Assembly (NCBI RefSeq): GCF_030123245.1
Contig: NZ_CP126101.1
Span: 2,788,501 to 2,852,500, forward strand
Source of the DNA: Lysinibacillus pakistanensis
Lineage (GTDB): Bacteria; Bacillota; Bacilli; Bacillales_A; Planococcaceae
Length of the DNA stretch: 64,000 nucleotides
Direction of reading: 5' to 3'
Positions 44,921 through 54,129 of this stretch are shown here, piece after piece. The first letter of the stretch is position 1. Each line of letters opens with the position of its first letter. Below the pieces are notes generated by a model. It worked only from the letters and a program-made list of their open reading frames with translations. It searched no databases and was not told the origin of the DNA. The position numbers and the translations under genes are program-made.

Positions 44921-47230
44921 TTAACCTGGATACATCGGATCCTTAATGGAATATTCTTTAGGTGGTTCCACCTTTAGTAAATGCTGAACAAAATAGTCCC
45001 ATCGTCGTCGAATATAATAAACATCTGCACCAATACCATGATGTCGATTAGGAAGGATCATTAAATCAAAATCTTTATTTGCCTTTGTTAATGCATGTAC
45101 CATTCGGATTGTCAACGAGGGGTGCACATTATCATCCATATCTCCTGTTACTAAAAGTAATTTTCCTTTTAGATGACTTACTAGGAGTGTATTATCTTGT
45201 TCTTTATATAGTTCTGGATCATACATTCCCTGAAATCGTTCTCCCCAAAATGCTAAATAATAGCGTTGATCGTGATTGCCACAGCCAGCAACTGCTACCT
45301 TATAGGTTTCTGGATATGAAAGGATGGCTCTAGCAGCTCCGTAGCCACCACCAGATTCTCCGTATATGCCAACACTATTTTTATCTAAAAAGGGGAACCG
45401 TTGTGTTAATTGTTTAAGCGCTGCTACATGATCTTCTAAACCAGCAGCTCGTTCTAAGTTTCCATTAGAATAATCATGAAACGATTTTGACCGATAAGGT
45501 GTGCCTCTTCCATCCATTATAAGTACCGCAAATCCAAGCTGAGCAAATGCTTGTGCTCCACCTGTAAAATCTACAGGACCTTCTATAAATTCACCACCCC
45601 AAGTAAACTTTTTAGGGGTGTGAGTGAGTTGGGGACCACCATAAAAACTATCTAGAACTGGATATTTTTTATTTTTAGTTAAGTTTGCTGGTTGTATCAA
45701 AATCCCATATAAATCAGTTACTCCATCAGCAGCCTTCACCTTGAAACGTTTAGGAATGCTATATCCCTTTTCCATAAGTCGTTCCACGTTTGCTTTTTCC
45801 AAATTACAGACAAAGCTTCCATCAGTTTTACGTAAAATAGTTTGAGGTGGTAAATCCACACGGGAGTATGTGTCAACAAAATAGTTATTATTAGGAGAGA
45901 TAAATACATCATGTTCTGCGTCTTCAGGGGTTAAAAGCATGAGTTCAGTTCCATCAAAGCGGACTCTATATAAATGTTGAAGATACGGATCACGGTCAGA
46001 TTCTCTTCCTCCCGCTGTAAAGTATAGCCATTCCTTTTCTTCATCCACACTTATAATTTGGCGAACTCCCCATTCTCCTGACGTTATACGATTTTTTAAT
46101 TGTCCAGTATTTCCATCATATAAATATAGGTGTGACCAACCATCTCGTTCTGAATGCCAAATAAAGTCATTGCTTTTATTTATCCATCTTATGTTCACAC
46201 CTCCAAATCCAAGATTGTATAGATCTGTAAATATAAAACTATCGCTTTGTTCCTCTAATAAAATTCTAGCCTTACCTGTCTCAGAATCTACTAATATAAA
46301 TTGAACCACTCGATAATCTCTAGAGAAATTTAAAAAATAGAAACTATTACTATCTTCCGTCCAAAATGCAGTTTGAGAATACTCTGTTAAAGGTGACACC
46401 ATTCCAGAAATTATAGGATCAAAGTCAACCTGTATTGCAGATCCCTTTTCTATATCAAAAATATAAAATTCAATTAATGGAACGTATTTATCACCAACTA
46501 AAGGATATCGGTATGCGTGAGCTTCAGGTTCACCTGCTTGATTTTGTGGAACATACTGCAACAGATGTAGTGTTCTAACTTTTCTTTGATCCAACCTATG
46601 CGACACAATTTTTTTAGAATTTGGTGACCATAATGCTACAGGCGGTGGCTGTTGTTGATATAAACGTTCGAAGATTGCACTTGTGCTTGCCTCTGGCTGA
46701 CTTCCATAATCGTAATATGGTTCGCCATCGATCGTAAGTGTTTTAACTTCTTTAGTATTTAAATTGCGCAAATACAAGTTATGATCCTTAGTAAAAACAG
46801 TCCAATCTCCATCAGGTGAACAGATTTCATGAGGAAAAATTTTCTTATTTGTTTCTAACATTTTGCATTCATATTGTTGTAAATTACAGAGCCAGGAGGT
46901 TTCCTCTATACTAAATTGAATTGAATGTTCGTTCTTGAGATAGCTGAACGAATCAAATGGAAGGTCATAAGAAGTAAAAGGTTTCCCAATTGAATGAGAA
47001 AGAGCCTTTGCCAGCTTTTCATGATCGAATGCTTCCTTTTTTAGTCTCCTTATTGGATCAACCACAATAAATTGCTTGCTATCCGTATTTATATCTCTTT
47101 GATACCAAAAACATTCTGATTCACCGATCCAGTTCGGAATCACTTTTCCGTTAAGCACATCTTTTAGCGTATTCCAAACAAGTAATTTCTCCGCACGTTC
47201 GTAATGTTTTCTATCAATTGATAATTTCAT
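44921..47230 (-). CDS. S9-family serine peptidase (dipeptidyl-peptidase IV-like)
   Basis: 769 residues from ATG 47230 (GGGGTGTTTCCA). The N-terminal half is a beta-propeller (repeated FTKDHNLYLRNL- and HSERDGWSHLYLYD-type blades). The C-terminal alpha/beta-hydrolase domain has the nucleophile GESGGGYG, the acid in TGDMDDNVHP and the His in NRHHG. It lacks a signal peptide, so it acts inside the cell. It removes N-terminal dipeptides or trims peptides. Divergent from a GbsR/MarR regulator whose region holds a clear promoter and palindrome, so that regulator probably controls it. Confidence 0.94.
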   Translation of the reverse strand: MKLSIDRKHYERAEKLLVWNTLKDVLNGKVIPNWIGESECFWYQRDINTDSKQFIVVDPIRRLKKEAFDHEKLAKALSHSIGKPFTSYDLPFDSFSYLKNEHSIQFSIEETSWLCNLQQYECKMLETNKKIFPHEICSPDGDWTVFTKDHNLYLRNLNTKEVKTLTIDGEPYYDYGSQPEASTSAIFERLYQQQPPPVALWSPNSKKIVSHRLDQRKVRTLHLLQYVPQNQAGEPEAHAYRYPLVGDKYVPLIEFYIFDIEKGSAIQVDFDPIISGMVSPLTEYSQTAFWTEDSNSFYFLNFSRDYRVVQFILVDSETGKARILLEEQSDSFIFTDLYNLGFGGVNIRWINKSNDFIWHSERDGWSHLYLYDGNTGQLKNRITSGEWGVRQIISVDEEKEWLYFTAGGRESDRDPYLQHLYRVRFDGTELMLLTPEDAEHDVFISPNNNYFVDTYSRVDLPPQTILRKTDGSFVCNLEKANVERLMEKGYSIPKRFKVKAADGVTDLYGILIQPANLTKNKKYPVLDSFYGGPQLTHTPKKFTWGGEFIEGPVDFTGGAQAFAQLGFAVLIMDGRGTPYRSKSFHDYSNGNLERAAGLEDHVAALKQLTQRFPFLDKNSVGIYGESGGGYGAARAILSYPETYKVAVAGCGNHDQRYYLAFWGERFQGMYDPELYKEQDNTLLVSHLKGKLLLVTGDMDDNVHPSLTIRMVHALTKANKDFDLMILPNRHHGIGADVYYIRRRWDYFVQHLLKVEPPKEYSIKDPMYPG

Positions 47231-47362
47231 TGGAAACACCCCTTATAAGTTAATATCATTAAAAATGTTTTTAACGATATTAACGATAAAGTAAATGTAA
47301 TATTTAGTCAATAAAAAAATCAAATATTACAAAATATAGGTAATGTTAGGTGATAACTCTTA

Positions 47363-47391
47363 TTGACAATGACCTAACGATTACTTATCAT
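47363..47391 (+). promoter_or_regulatory. Promoter of the GbsR/MarR-type gene
   Basis: TTGACA (47363-47368), 17-bp spacer, TATCAT (47386-47391). The predicted transcription start falls inside the palindrome at 47396. Confidence 0.75.
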
Positions 47392-47395
47392 TAAC

Positions 47396-47413
47396 AACAT
47401 TAATAATAATGTT
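47396..47413. promoter_or_regulatory. Candidate GbsR/MarR operator
   Basis: AACATTA-ATAA-TAATGTT, perfect 7-bp arms, just after the -10 box and before the Shine-Dalgarno of the regulator gene. Similar half-sites (TTAACGATATTAACGATAA) lie near the divergent peptidase start at 47260-47292. Confidence 0.6.
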
Positions 47414-47429
47414 AATTAGGAGAGCTAAA

Positions 47430-47930
47430 ATGTCTAATCATCAAAATTTACAAGAACAATTTAGTCAAGAATTAGAGAAATTAAGTGATGGCGGAGGTAA
47501 TTTATTAGCTGAACGCTTATTCTCTCTTTTACTGTTTTCGTCTAAACCATTAAGTTTACAAGAAATGGCAGATCAATTAGAAGTAACTAAAGCTGCCGTA
47601 AGTATTCGAATTCGTGAATTAGAGGCAGGTGGATTATCTGTTAAAAAGTCAAAAATAAGTGATCGACGAGATTATTATTACATAGCAGAAAATTTTAGCC
47701 TTGTAATGGCCGAGTCATTTTTAGCAAAAATGAAACGTTTTCTATCAAGTACCGACAGCATATTGGAAAAATGGCCGGAAGAGTCAGAAATATCGGAAGA
47801 CCAAATGGAAAACTATCATGTAGCTAAAAAGAGAATAATGGACTTCCAATTGATATATCAGCTTATTTTTCAACGTTTAGAGGGCGTTGAGGATGAATGG
47901 AAATCCAAAAGAAACAATATTGAGATTTAA
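47430..47930 (+). CDS. GbsR/MarR family transcriptional regulator
   Basis: 166 residues from ATG 47430 with TTAGGAGAG upstream. HTH: LSLQEMADQLEVTKAAVSIRIRELEAGGLSV with the wing KISDRRDYYYIA. This is the GbsR-like branch (N-terminal GNLLAERLFSLLLFSSKPLS). Flanked by a consensus promoter and a palindrome, and divergent from the S9 peptidase. Closed by a strong terminator. Confidence 0.9.
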   Translation: MSNHQNLQEQFSQELEKLSDGGGNLLAERLFSLLLFSSKPLSLQEMADQLEVTKAAVSIRIRELEAGGLSVKKSKISDRRDYYYIAENFSLVMAESFLAKMKRFLSSTDSILEKWPEESEISEDQMENYHVAKKRIMDFQLIYQLIFQRLEGVEDEWKSKRNNIEI

Positions 47931-47955
47931 AATGGACTGAATGTTTTCCATCCAT

Positions 47956-47986
47956 AAAGCGTGGTATTATTTTACCCACGCTTTTT
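47956..47986 (+). terminator. Terminator of the GbsR/MarR gene
   Basis: AAAGCGTGG / CCCACGCTTTTT stem and T tract, 26 bp after the stop. Confidence 0.93.
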
Positions 47987-48331
47987 CCTTCAATTTAATC
48001 AGACATTTTATACAGTGATTGCCACAATTTATACTTACTAATAGGATTAGCCTTTTATAACTTACTTCAAGTACCTTACCTTATATTGCAGGTAATTAAT
48101 TCCGGAATTTTCAAACAATGTAGGTAAAAATAAGTATTTACTCCTAGGTAGAGAATTTTGTATTAGAATACGAGAAATGCTCTTCAAAGTTCGCTGTCTC
48201 TCGAGACCTATTACGAAAAATATATCTAATGGCGATAAAAAGGATATTATTTACAAATAAAAGTGACTTTACTAGGTTAGTCCATCTATGATTGTAGATG
48301 TCGGATTAAACAAAATACCCCCCCCATTATA
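47987..48331. other. Intergenic region
   Basis: No supported gene. A short C8 homopolymer is present near 48318. Confidence 0.4.
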
Positions 48332-48360
48332 CAAACATTCGTTCGAACATCTGATATAAT
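48332..48360 (+). promoter_or_regulatory. Promoter -10 box with an overlapping LexA-box-like sequence
   Basis: CAAACATTCGTTCG (48332-48345), read on the other strand as CGAACGAATGTTTG, fits 13 of 14 positions of the B. subtilis LexA consensus CGAACRNRYGTTYC. TATAAT follows at 48355-48360, 25 bp before the serine hydrolase start. Damage control of this gene is a hypothesis. Confidence 0.45.
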
Positions 48361-48384
48361 AAAGAAAAAACTAGGAGCATATAG

Positions 48385-49410
48385 ATGATAAACATTAGTG
48401 AACGCATGAAGCATAATCGTATAACTGGTCTCAGTCTTATAGCTATTGAAAAGAGCAAAATCAGTATGTCAGATCATTTTGGCGTTCTAGAAGCAGGTAG
48501 TCATAGAAAAATTAATGAGCACACGATTTTCAATGCTTGTTCGATAAGTAAGTTTCTAACAAGTATATTAGTATTAAAATTGGTGGAACAAGGTTTTTTA
48601 AATTTAGATGAAGATATTAATAAGAAGATAATTTCGTGGAAGGTTCCTGACAATCAATTTACAAAGCGTAAAAAAGTTACATTACGCAACTTACTCTGTC
48701 ATCAATCAGGTATTATGGATCTGGAAGGTAGTTTTACAGCAGCAGAATCTATCAATAAAATGCCATCCATGGTCGAAATATTGGATGGTAAAACACCCTT
48801 CTGCAAAACGCCCATTGAGGTAACGTATGAACCTGAAAGTGAATTTCACTATTCGGATGCAGGCTTTTGCGTCATTCAATTACTTATTGAAGATACAATG
48901 TATAAACCGTTCCCCGTTCTGATGGAAGAACTTATTTTTCAGCCATTAGGTATGACAAACAGCATATTTCCTAATAATTTAACATTGTCAACTATGGATA
49001 ATCTCGCTTGTGGTCATCATCACATTGGTACTCTTATTTCAGGAAAATACTCACTTTATCCGTATCCTGCAGCTTGTGGTCTATGGACTTCCGCTTCTGA
49101 TCTAGCCATTTTATTACAGGAAGTTCTAAATGCTGTAAAAGGACGAAGCAAAATAGGACTTTCTGTGACATACATAAACGAACTGTTTCAGCCGCAGGGA
49201 TGTTTACAGTGGTCAGGGCTAGGAGCATTTCTAGATGGTCAGGAGGAGATGCTTGAATTTTCCTCACTTGGCTGGGGAGTTGGTTTTCAATGTATGCTAG
49301 TAGCTTATCCATATTTAGAAAAAGGATTAATTATTATGACGAATACAGATACAGGAAAACATCAAATGAAGGGAATCATAGGAGAAATCTATCAATCCTT
49401 TATGAAATAG
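48385..49410 (+). CDS. Serine hydrolase, beta-lactamase family
   Basis: 341 residues, ATG 48385 after AACTAGGAGC. Catalytic S-I-S-K motif (FNACSISKFLTSIL), Y-S-D in place of Y-x-N (EFHYSDAGFCVIQLL), and no KTG strand. No signal peptide. It belongs to the esterase/D-aminopeptidase-like branch and is distinct from the hydrolase at 14.6 kb. Followed by a short hairpin and T run (49416-49440). Confidence 0.85.
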   Translation: MINISERMKHNRITGLSLIAIEKSKISMSDHFGVLEAGSHRKINEHTIFNACSISKFLTSILVLKLVEQGFLNLDEDINKKIISWKVPDNQFTKRKKVTLRNLLCHQSGIMDLEGSFTAAESINKMPSMVEILDGKTPFCKTPIEVTYEPESEFHYSDAGFCVIQLLIEDTMYKPFPVLMEELIFQPLGMTNSIFPNNLTLSTMDNLACGHHHIGTLISGKYSLYPYPAACGLWTSASDLAILLQEVLNAVKGRSKIGLSVTYINELFQPQGCLQWSGLGAFLDGQEEMLEFSSLGWGVGFQCMLVAYPYLEKGLIIMTNTDTGKHQMKGIIGEIYQSFMK

Positions 49411-49415
49411 CAAAA

Positions 49416-49440
49416 AAAGGGGTATAATGCCTCTTTTTCA
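49416..49440 (+). terminator. Short terminator
   Basis: AAAAAGGGG / CCTCTTTTT with a small loop and T run directly after the serine hydrolase stop. Confidence 0.6.
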
Positions 49441-49501
49441 CCTTTAATGAATTGCATTGCACCATTTGGCCATAACGTTGTGAATGAATTATCTGTAACT
49501 C

Positions 49502-49777
49502 TTAATATGGATTATGTAGTTTTAACAAGGGTAACCTGAGCCTAACAGATGTGGTGATAATCAACTCATCAATGAACTTTTCCTTCATAAACGTATCCAA
49601 GATATCTGCCCCCCCTCACCATCCAAATTTTGAACCCTCCTGCTCCCACTTCTTTTTCATAAAGGCGACAGTATCTCCTTCCCCTTCCGCTTCCTCTAAC
49701 CATTTTAAATCACCATTTTCTGTTGCGATAAATCCATCTAGACTAGTTCCAATAAATAAAGTAATCTCTTTTGACAT
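49502..49777 (-). pseudogene. Internally deleted DHFR-family (RibD C-terminal-like) gene
   Basis: ATG 49777 (AGAGGCTAATGGT upstream) starts KEITLFIGTSLDGFIATENGD, the N-terminus of the YwjB/YyaP-type dihydrofolate-reductase-like proteins, and ends after about 53 codons. A second frame continues with GGADILDTFMKEKFIDELII then TTSVRL to the stop at 49502, which is the C-terminal end of the same family. About 60 percent of the gene between is missing, at a G8 tract. Confidence 0.8.
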
Positions 49778-49874
49778 ACCATTAGCCTCTATTTCTTTTG
49801 CTAAAATCATTAACTATGACTATACTAATCGTAAAACATGACAACTAATGACATGATTAAGAAAAGGTGAAAAT

Positions 49875-50816
49875 ATGTCTAAGGCCCAACGATTATTAGA
49901 TATTCTTATGTTTGTTAGTGCCAAAAAGAAATTTACAGCACAGGAAATTGCTGATGAATTTAAGATTTCCATTCGAACAGTTCACCGCTATATGCTGGAT
50001 TTAAGTGATATGGGCTTACCTATTTATGCGGAACAAGGACGGAATGGCGGCTATACGGTACTGTCGAGCAGGATGATTCCCCCAATTTTATTTACTGAAG
50101 AAGAAGCGGTTTCGATTTTCTTTGCGTTTCAAGCCTACAATTATTATCGTGATTTACCCTTCGAGACAGAAATCCACTCCGTTTCGCGCAAATTATATAG
50201 CTCTCTACAAAAGGAGGCACAGCAAAAGGTAGATAAGCTTCAGTCCTATGTTGCCTTTTGGAGCCCTAAAAGATCAATTGAGACTCCTTTATTAAAAGAT
50301 GTTTTAGAAGCAGCCATTGACAATAAACATATACGGTTTCAATATGCATCGAAAAAAGGCACCACCGTAAAATATGTTCACCCTTTTGGTGTCTATGCAC
50401 AAGATGGACTATGGTATATGCCTGCCTTTGATTTAACAAAGGAAAAAATTCTGCTGTTTCGAGTAGACCGGATACACGCAATCATCGAATTTGAAAACAA
50501 TAGCAAGAAATTTTTAAATTTGCAGCAATGGTTCAGCAACACTTATGAGATTAATCACCCCATTCGGCTACATGTACAGTTAACCAGTGAGGGGGTCCGA
50601 CAATGTAAAAGTGTACCCAGCTTTGAAGGGTCGATTATTACTAAAGAAGATGGGTCAGGCTATATAGATTCCTTAATTGACGAAGGAGAGCTTCATTTTA
50701 TTAGCTCCCTTTTCTATCGGCTTGGTGTACATGCGAAAATTTTAGAACCACAAGCATTAATCGAAAAGTTACGACAGCATGCAAATGATATTTTAACCAT
50801 GTATCCACAAATGTAA
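49875..50816 (+). CDS. YafY-type HTH and WYL-domain transcriptional regulator
   Basis: 313 residues, ATG 49875 after AAAGGTGAA. N-terminal DeoR-like HTH (KAQRLLDILMFVSAKKKFTA, SIRTVHRYMLDLSDMGLPI) and a central/C-terminal WYL domain (about 140-220: KHIRFQYASK, YVHPFGVYAQDGLWYMPAFD). WYL domains sense nucleotides or small ligands. The divergent neighbour, the normal target, is the deleted DHFR-family gene, so this regulator may be orphaned. Confidence 0.92.
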   Translation: MSKAQRLLDILMFVSAKKKFTAQEIADEFKISIRTVHRYMLDLSDMGLPIYAEQGRNGGYTVLSSRMIPPILFTEEEAVSIFFAFQAYNYYRDLPFETEIHSVSRKLYSSLQKEAQQKVDKLQSYVAFWSPKRSIETPLLKDVLEAAIDNKHIRFQYASKKGTTVKYVHPFGVYAQDGLWYMPAFDLTKEKILLFRVDRIHAIIEFENNSKKFLNLQQWFSNTYEINHPIRLHVQLTSEGVRQCKSVPSFEGSIITKEDGSGYIDSLIDEGELHFISSLFYRLGVHAKILEPQALIEKLRQHANDILTMYPQM

Positions 50817-50910
50817 AGCTGGAGATGACGAATTTGTAAGATTCACGTAACATTCATCATTACTACAGTTCATACAACTCCCCTATACTTGTATAAAGGA
50901 GGAGATCATA

Positions 50911-51951
50911 TTGCAACCAATTGATTTGAACAAACGAATTGACACATTAGATTATTTAAGAGGCTTTGCATTATTGGGCATTATTCTAGTTAATATTCCA
51001 GGGCTTCTATGGATTGAAGCACCTAAAAGGCCGATAGATATTGCGTATCATCATATACTAATGCTTTTTGTGGAAGGGAAATTTTTTACTATCTTTTCAT
51101 TTTTATTCGGTGTAGGCTTCTATATTTTTATAGCCAGAGCCTATGCGAAAAATGAAAAGGCATTTTTATTATTTATTAGAAGAATTATACTTTTATTTCT
51201 GATCGGGCTTGTACATGCTTTCTTCCATCCTGGAGAAGCCTTAACGGTATACGCGATATTTGGTTTACTAGCTTTACCATTCTATAAAGTGAGAAAAGAA
51301 ATCAACCTTACAATAGGTCTTATACTGCTAGCTATAACAGCTTATTACGGTATAAAAATTGCGATGCCACTTCCACTAATATTACTTGGATTAGCTGCTG
51401 GACAATATCGTATTTTTGAAAATCTGAATGTCAAGCGAAAAAAGATCATTGTCTTTACGATAATGATGTTCTTCATCAGCATTGGTGGCTGGCTTTACCA
51501 ATGGAATTATGTACCAAGTTCACTTATTGACTTCAATTCGTTAACAGAGGAAGAATTTGCTGAGCATATCACAAATATTGAACAGTTTTCATTAATAGGA
51601 CTACAATTTAGCCCATTTGTTTCCGCATTTTACGTAGGCTTAATTATTCTGCTACTGCAGCTTCCCTTCTTTAAATTTGTGCTCTCTCCTTTAAAAGGGT
51701 ACGGACGAATGGCTCTTACCAACTATTTAGGGCAAACAGCACTTATCTTATTTGTAGGTCATGCTTTTCAGCTAATTGGAAACATTAGCTACATCCAATC
51801 TCTATGGATTTGTCTAGGCATTTATATCATTCAATTATTATTTAGTAGGCTTTGGCTAAAATTCTTTCAATTTGGTCCATTTGAATGGCTTTGGCGAATG
51901 GGGACTTATTGGACTGTACCTTCCAAGTTTAAAAGCTCTAGGGAATTTTAA
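50911..51951 (+). CDS. DUF418 membrane protein
   Basis: 346 residues from TTG 50911 (AAGGAGGAGATCATA). Nine to ten membrane helices. The opening RIDTLDYLRGFALLGIILVN and the later GKFFTIFSFLFGVGF, LFLIGLVHAFF, and a DUF418 domain with GRMALTNYLGQTALILF and FGPFEWLWRMGTYW identify the DUF418/YeiB family. Function unknown; fold related to acyltransferase-like membrane proteins. Confidence 0.93.
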   Translation: MQPIDLNKRIDTLDYLRGFALLGIILVNIPGLLWIEAPKRPIDIAYHHILMLFVEGKFFTIFSFLFGVGFYIFIARAYAKNEKAFLLFIRRIILLFLIGLVHAFFHPGEALTVYAIFGLLALPFYKVRKEINLTIGLILLAITAYYGIKIAMPLPLILLGLAAGQYRIFENLNVKRKKIIVFTIMMFFISIGGWLYQWNYVPSSLIDFNSLTEEEFAEHITNIEQFSLIGLQFSPFVSAFYVGLIILLLQLPFFKFVLSPLKGYGRMALTNYLGQTALILFVGHAFQLIGNISYIQSLWICLGIYIIQLLFSRLWLKFFQFGPFEWLWRMGTYWTVPSKFKSSREF

Positions 51952-52070
51952 GAAAAATTGGCTACTACCTAACCATCTACTTTGCTCACTCATATACTGA
52001 TACTATACCCAACTAACTTCCATCTTTGCTCATACCTTCAGTTAGAAACACATCCTCAATAATCTACTTT

Positions 52071-52099
52071 GGTCACTCCTCAAGAGTGACCCCTTTTTT
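52071..52099 (+). terminator. Terminator of the DUF418 gene
   Basis: GGTCACTC / GAGTGACC with a 5-nt loop and TTTTTT, about 120 bp after the stop. Confidence 0.85.
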
Positions 52100-52144
52100 A
52101 TTTAGATCGCTACATTTTAAGGCACTGCACAAGTCTTTCATCAT

Positions 52145-52393
52145 ATGCATAAGTTGTATAGAAAACCATTTCTGTATGGAGGAAAAAATAAGGGAACAAT
52201 AAAAAATCAACTTCCAAAATCAGAAAACCAAGCGACTAAACTTGACCTGATTGGTAGTGTCATTACAACCCTTGGCGATGCAATCACAACAATTGCAGCG
52301 GGACTTGCTTTAGATGAGGAATTAAACGATAGTAATAACACGAATAACGATATTGAAAGATTGCAAAAACAGATAAAGCAAATAAAAAAATGA
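52145..52393 (+). CDS. Hypothetical 82-aa protein
   Basis: ATG 52145 has no clear ribosome binding site. The second half has an amphipathic segment LDLIGSVITTLGDAITTIAAGLAL and ends in a charged coil DIERLQKQIKQIKK. This layout (IGxVITTLGDAI.TIAAG) is known to me from small Bacillus proteins of unknown role. The start is uncertain. Confidence 0.6.
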   Translation: MHKLYRKPFLYGGKNKGTIKNQLPKSENQATKLDLIGSVITTLGDAITTIAAGLALDEELNDSNNTNNDIERLQKQIKQIKK

Positions 52394-52480
52394 TACGCTA
52401 ATACGTTTTCCTCATCTGGTTACCAAGAAAGGTATGCTATAAATTATCAAAAGAACATACACATTAATGAGAAAAACGCA

Positions 52481-52519
52481 AAAAGTCCATAGACAAAAAA
52501 TTAAGTACATGGACTTTTT
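52481..52519 (+). terminator. Terminator
   Basis: AAAAGTCCAT / ATGGACTTTTT with an 18-nt loop, T-rich on both strands. A second, weaker hairpin (CAGATACTC / GAGTAGCTG) lies at 52571-52597. Confidence 0.7.
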
Positions 52520-52732
52520 ATCTTTTTGTCTATCCTTTTTCATAGAAACATAAAATACCCTAAACAAAAAAGACCAGATACTCATCAATATCGAGTAGCT
52601 GATCTCCTTTAGGTTGGTTACCTACTTACATATTACAAAATCGTGCTCAACAAAGTCTGAACAAATAAGATTTTTTATTAAATCACTAATTAGTGATAAA
52701 TCTAAAAATTAAAAGGTGATATATGCCCCAAG

Positions 52733-53155
52733 TTAATTACTTTTATTACGTTTGAGTTGGTTCTCAATACCAGCCCGATCAATTTGAATCCAATATTCTG
52801 CTATTTTTTCTTTTTCAATTCTATATACTGCGCTTGCTATTTCAATAACTGGAAGACTTGTCGGCTGATATCCATCGACTTCTCCGACATGCGTACCAAC
52901 TTGTTTCCAGCGCACATATACTTTATTACCTTGCACCATAAACTCTTGGATTTCTAATGAAAAATCGCCATATGCTTCTACCATTTCTTTTACATGGTCC
53001 GCATAATCTTTGGGTGTTCTAGTAACCGTTAATTCTTCTTCAGAAGTAACTTGATGTGCCAGTACTTGGTCTGCCATTAATTCAGTTGCGTAATCAGGAT
53101 TATTTCCTGAACGTACTTCTTCAAAAAATTTTTTAACTATTTGCTCTGGTGTCAT
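52733..53155 (-). CDS. SnoaL-like ester cyclase family protein
   Basis: 140 residues from ATG 53155 (GTGGAGGTCTCAA). Start EQIVKKFFEEVRSGNNPDYA, centre DYADHVKEMVEAYGDFSLEIQEFMVQGNKVYVRWKQVGTHVGEV (split here into two natural runs: DYADHVKEMVEAYG and VYVRWKQVGTHVGEV) and end EYWIQIDRAGI. This is the SnoaL/NTF2-like polyketide-cyclase fold. Substrate unknown. Monocistronic. Confidence 0.87.
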   Translation of the reverse strand: MTPEQIVKKFFEEVRSGNNPDYATELMADQVLAHQVTSEEELTVTRTPKDYADHVKEMVEAYGDFSLEIQEFMVQGNKVYVRWKQVGTHVGEVDGYQPTSLPVIEIASAVYRIEKEKIAEYWIQIDRAGIENQLKRNKSN

Positions 53156-53382
53156 TTGAGACCTCCACTCAATTTATACATTTGGCGAGGATAGTAATAT
53201 CTCCCTCATACTTAATAATAAATCGAGAGGCTATAAATTGAAACCTCTTCCATGCGACCTGCCTTCAATTTTACATTATTTTTATCTCAACTAATGTAGA
53301 AAGTCTGGCAAGTGTAGTATATATAACAATGGTGACAAAATTGAATTAGTTAAATATTTCATAGTTTAGGAGACGATTATCA

Positions 53383-53724
53383 ATGATCTTAGAAGAAAAA
53401 ATAGTGCAATTAACTAGAGAGACTCTCGTTGATTTAGTAAACCTTCGTTACGCCAAACTTAAAGAAGAGAATAAAATTAACGAAGAAACGGAGGAGTTTC
53501 TAAAAGAAGTTTTTCAAGTGGAAGGTACTCTAACTTTACCACCTAGTGATGAAGAAATGGACATAGATTTATACGAATATAATGATAATAGTGGATTTGG
53601 TACAGAAGTAAGGTATTTATGGTTTGACGATGAAGAAAGCCAAATAGTACTTTTTTGTGAAACAAAAACAAATGCTGAAAAAACTGAGATAACTGAGTTT
53701 TATATCGAAACCATCGATGTATAA
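53383..53724 (+). CDS. Hypothetical acidic protein, 113 aa
   Basis: ATG 53383 after AGGAGACG. Acidic with no signal peptide. The first half is helical (KIVQLTRETLVDLVNLRYAK), the second beta-rich (GTEVRYLWFDDEESQIVLFC, EITEFYIETIDV). Small acidic proteins of this build are often immunity proteins of polymorphic toxins, but no toxin is visible here. Family not recognised with confidence. Confidence 0.65.
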   Translation: MILEEKIVQLTRETLVDLVNLRYAKLKEENKINEETEEFLKEVFQVEGTLTLPPSDEEMDIDLYEYNDNSGFGTEVRYLWFDDEESQIVLFCETKTNAEKTEITEFYIETIDV

Positions 53725-54065
53725 AAGGGGCAATTAAGCAACTTATTAATTACCCGATCATTTGCTCCACAATACTGTCTTTAAAATTTTGGTGAATTAC
53801 TAGAATGACCATCTAATCCAGTTAAGGATTTATACCTCTCTGTATCCAAGACTCTGTCTAGAAGCCTTTAAACTTCTAACATAATTGGAAACCTACAATT
53901 ACTGCTTTTGGTAGTGTGGGCTTGATACCGTATTGTGCCGTTTTTGCCCCAGCGACCATTTCTGTTCGCATTTTTTTGATGGTGTCACATTCACTTGATG
54001 ATGAAGAATTGATAGCTATAAAATTCTTTCAACTTTAATTGAATTTAAGTAGTTCTCTTTTTTTT
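53725..54065. other. Intergenic region with a gene fragment
   Basis: A stop-bounded minus-strand frame of 50 codons (53876-54028) includes IKKMRTEMVAGAKTAQYGI and KPTLPKAVIVGFQLC. It has no convincing start and may be a decayed tail. Confidence 0.4.
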
Positions 54066-54100
54066 ACCCAAAATTGGGGTACAAACGTAATTTGTACCCC
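54066..54100 (-). terminator. Terminator of ykuI
   Basis: GGGGTACAAA-CGTAA-TTTGTACCCC, 10-bp perfect stem (54076-54100). On the minus strand a T tract follows, 30 bp beyond the stop. It contains the GGGGTAC motif seen at 11009 and 59395. Confidence 0.8.
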
Positions 54101-54129
54101 GCAACCCTTGCTATATAAGCTTTTTTAGA

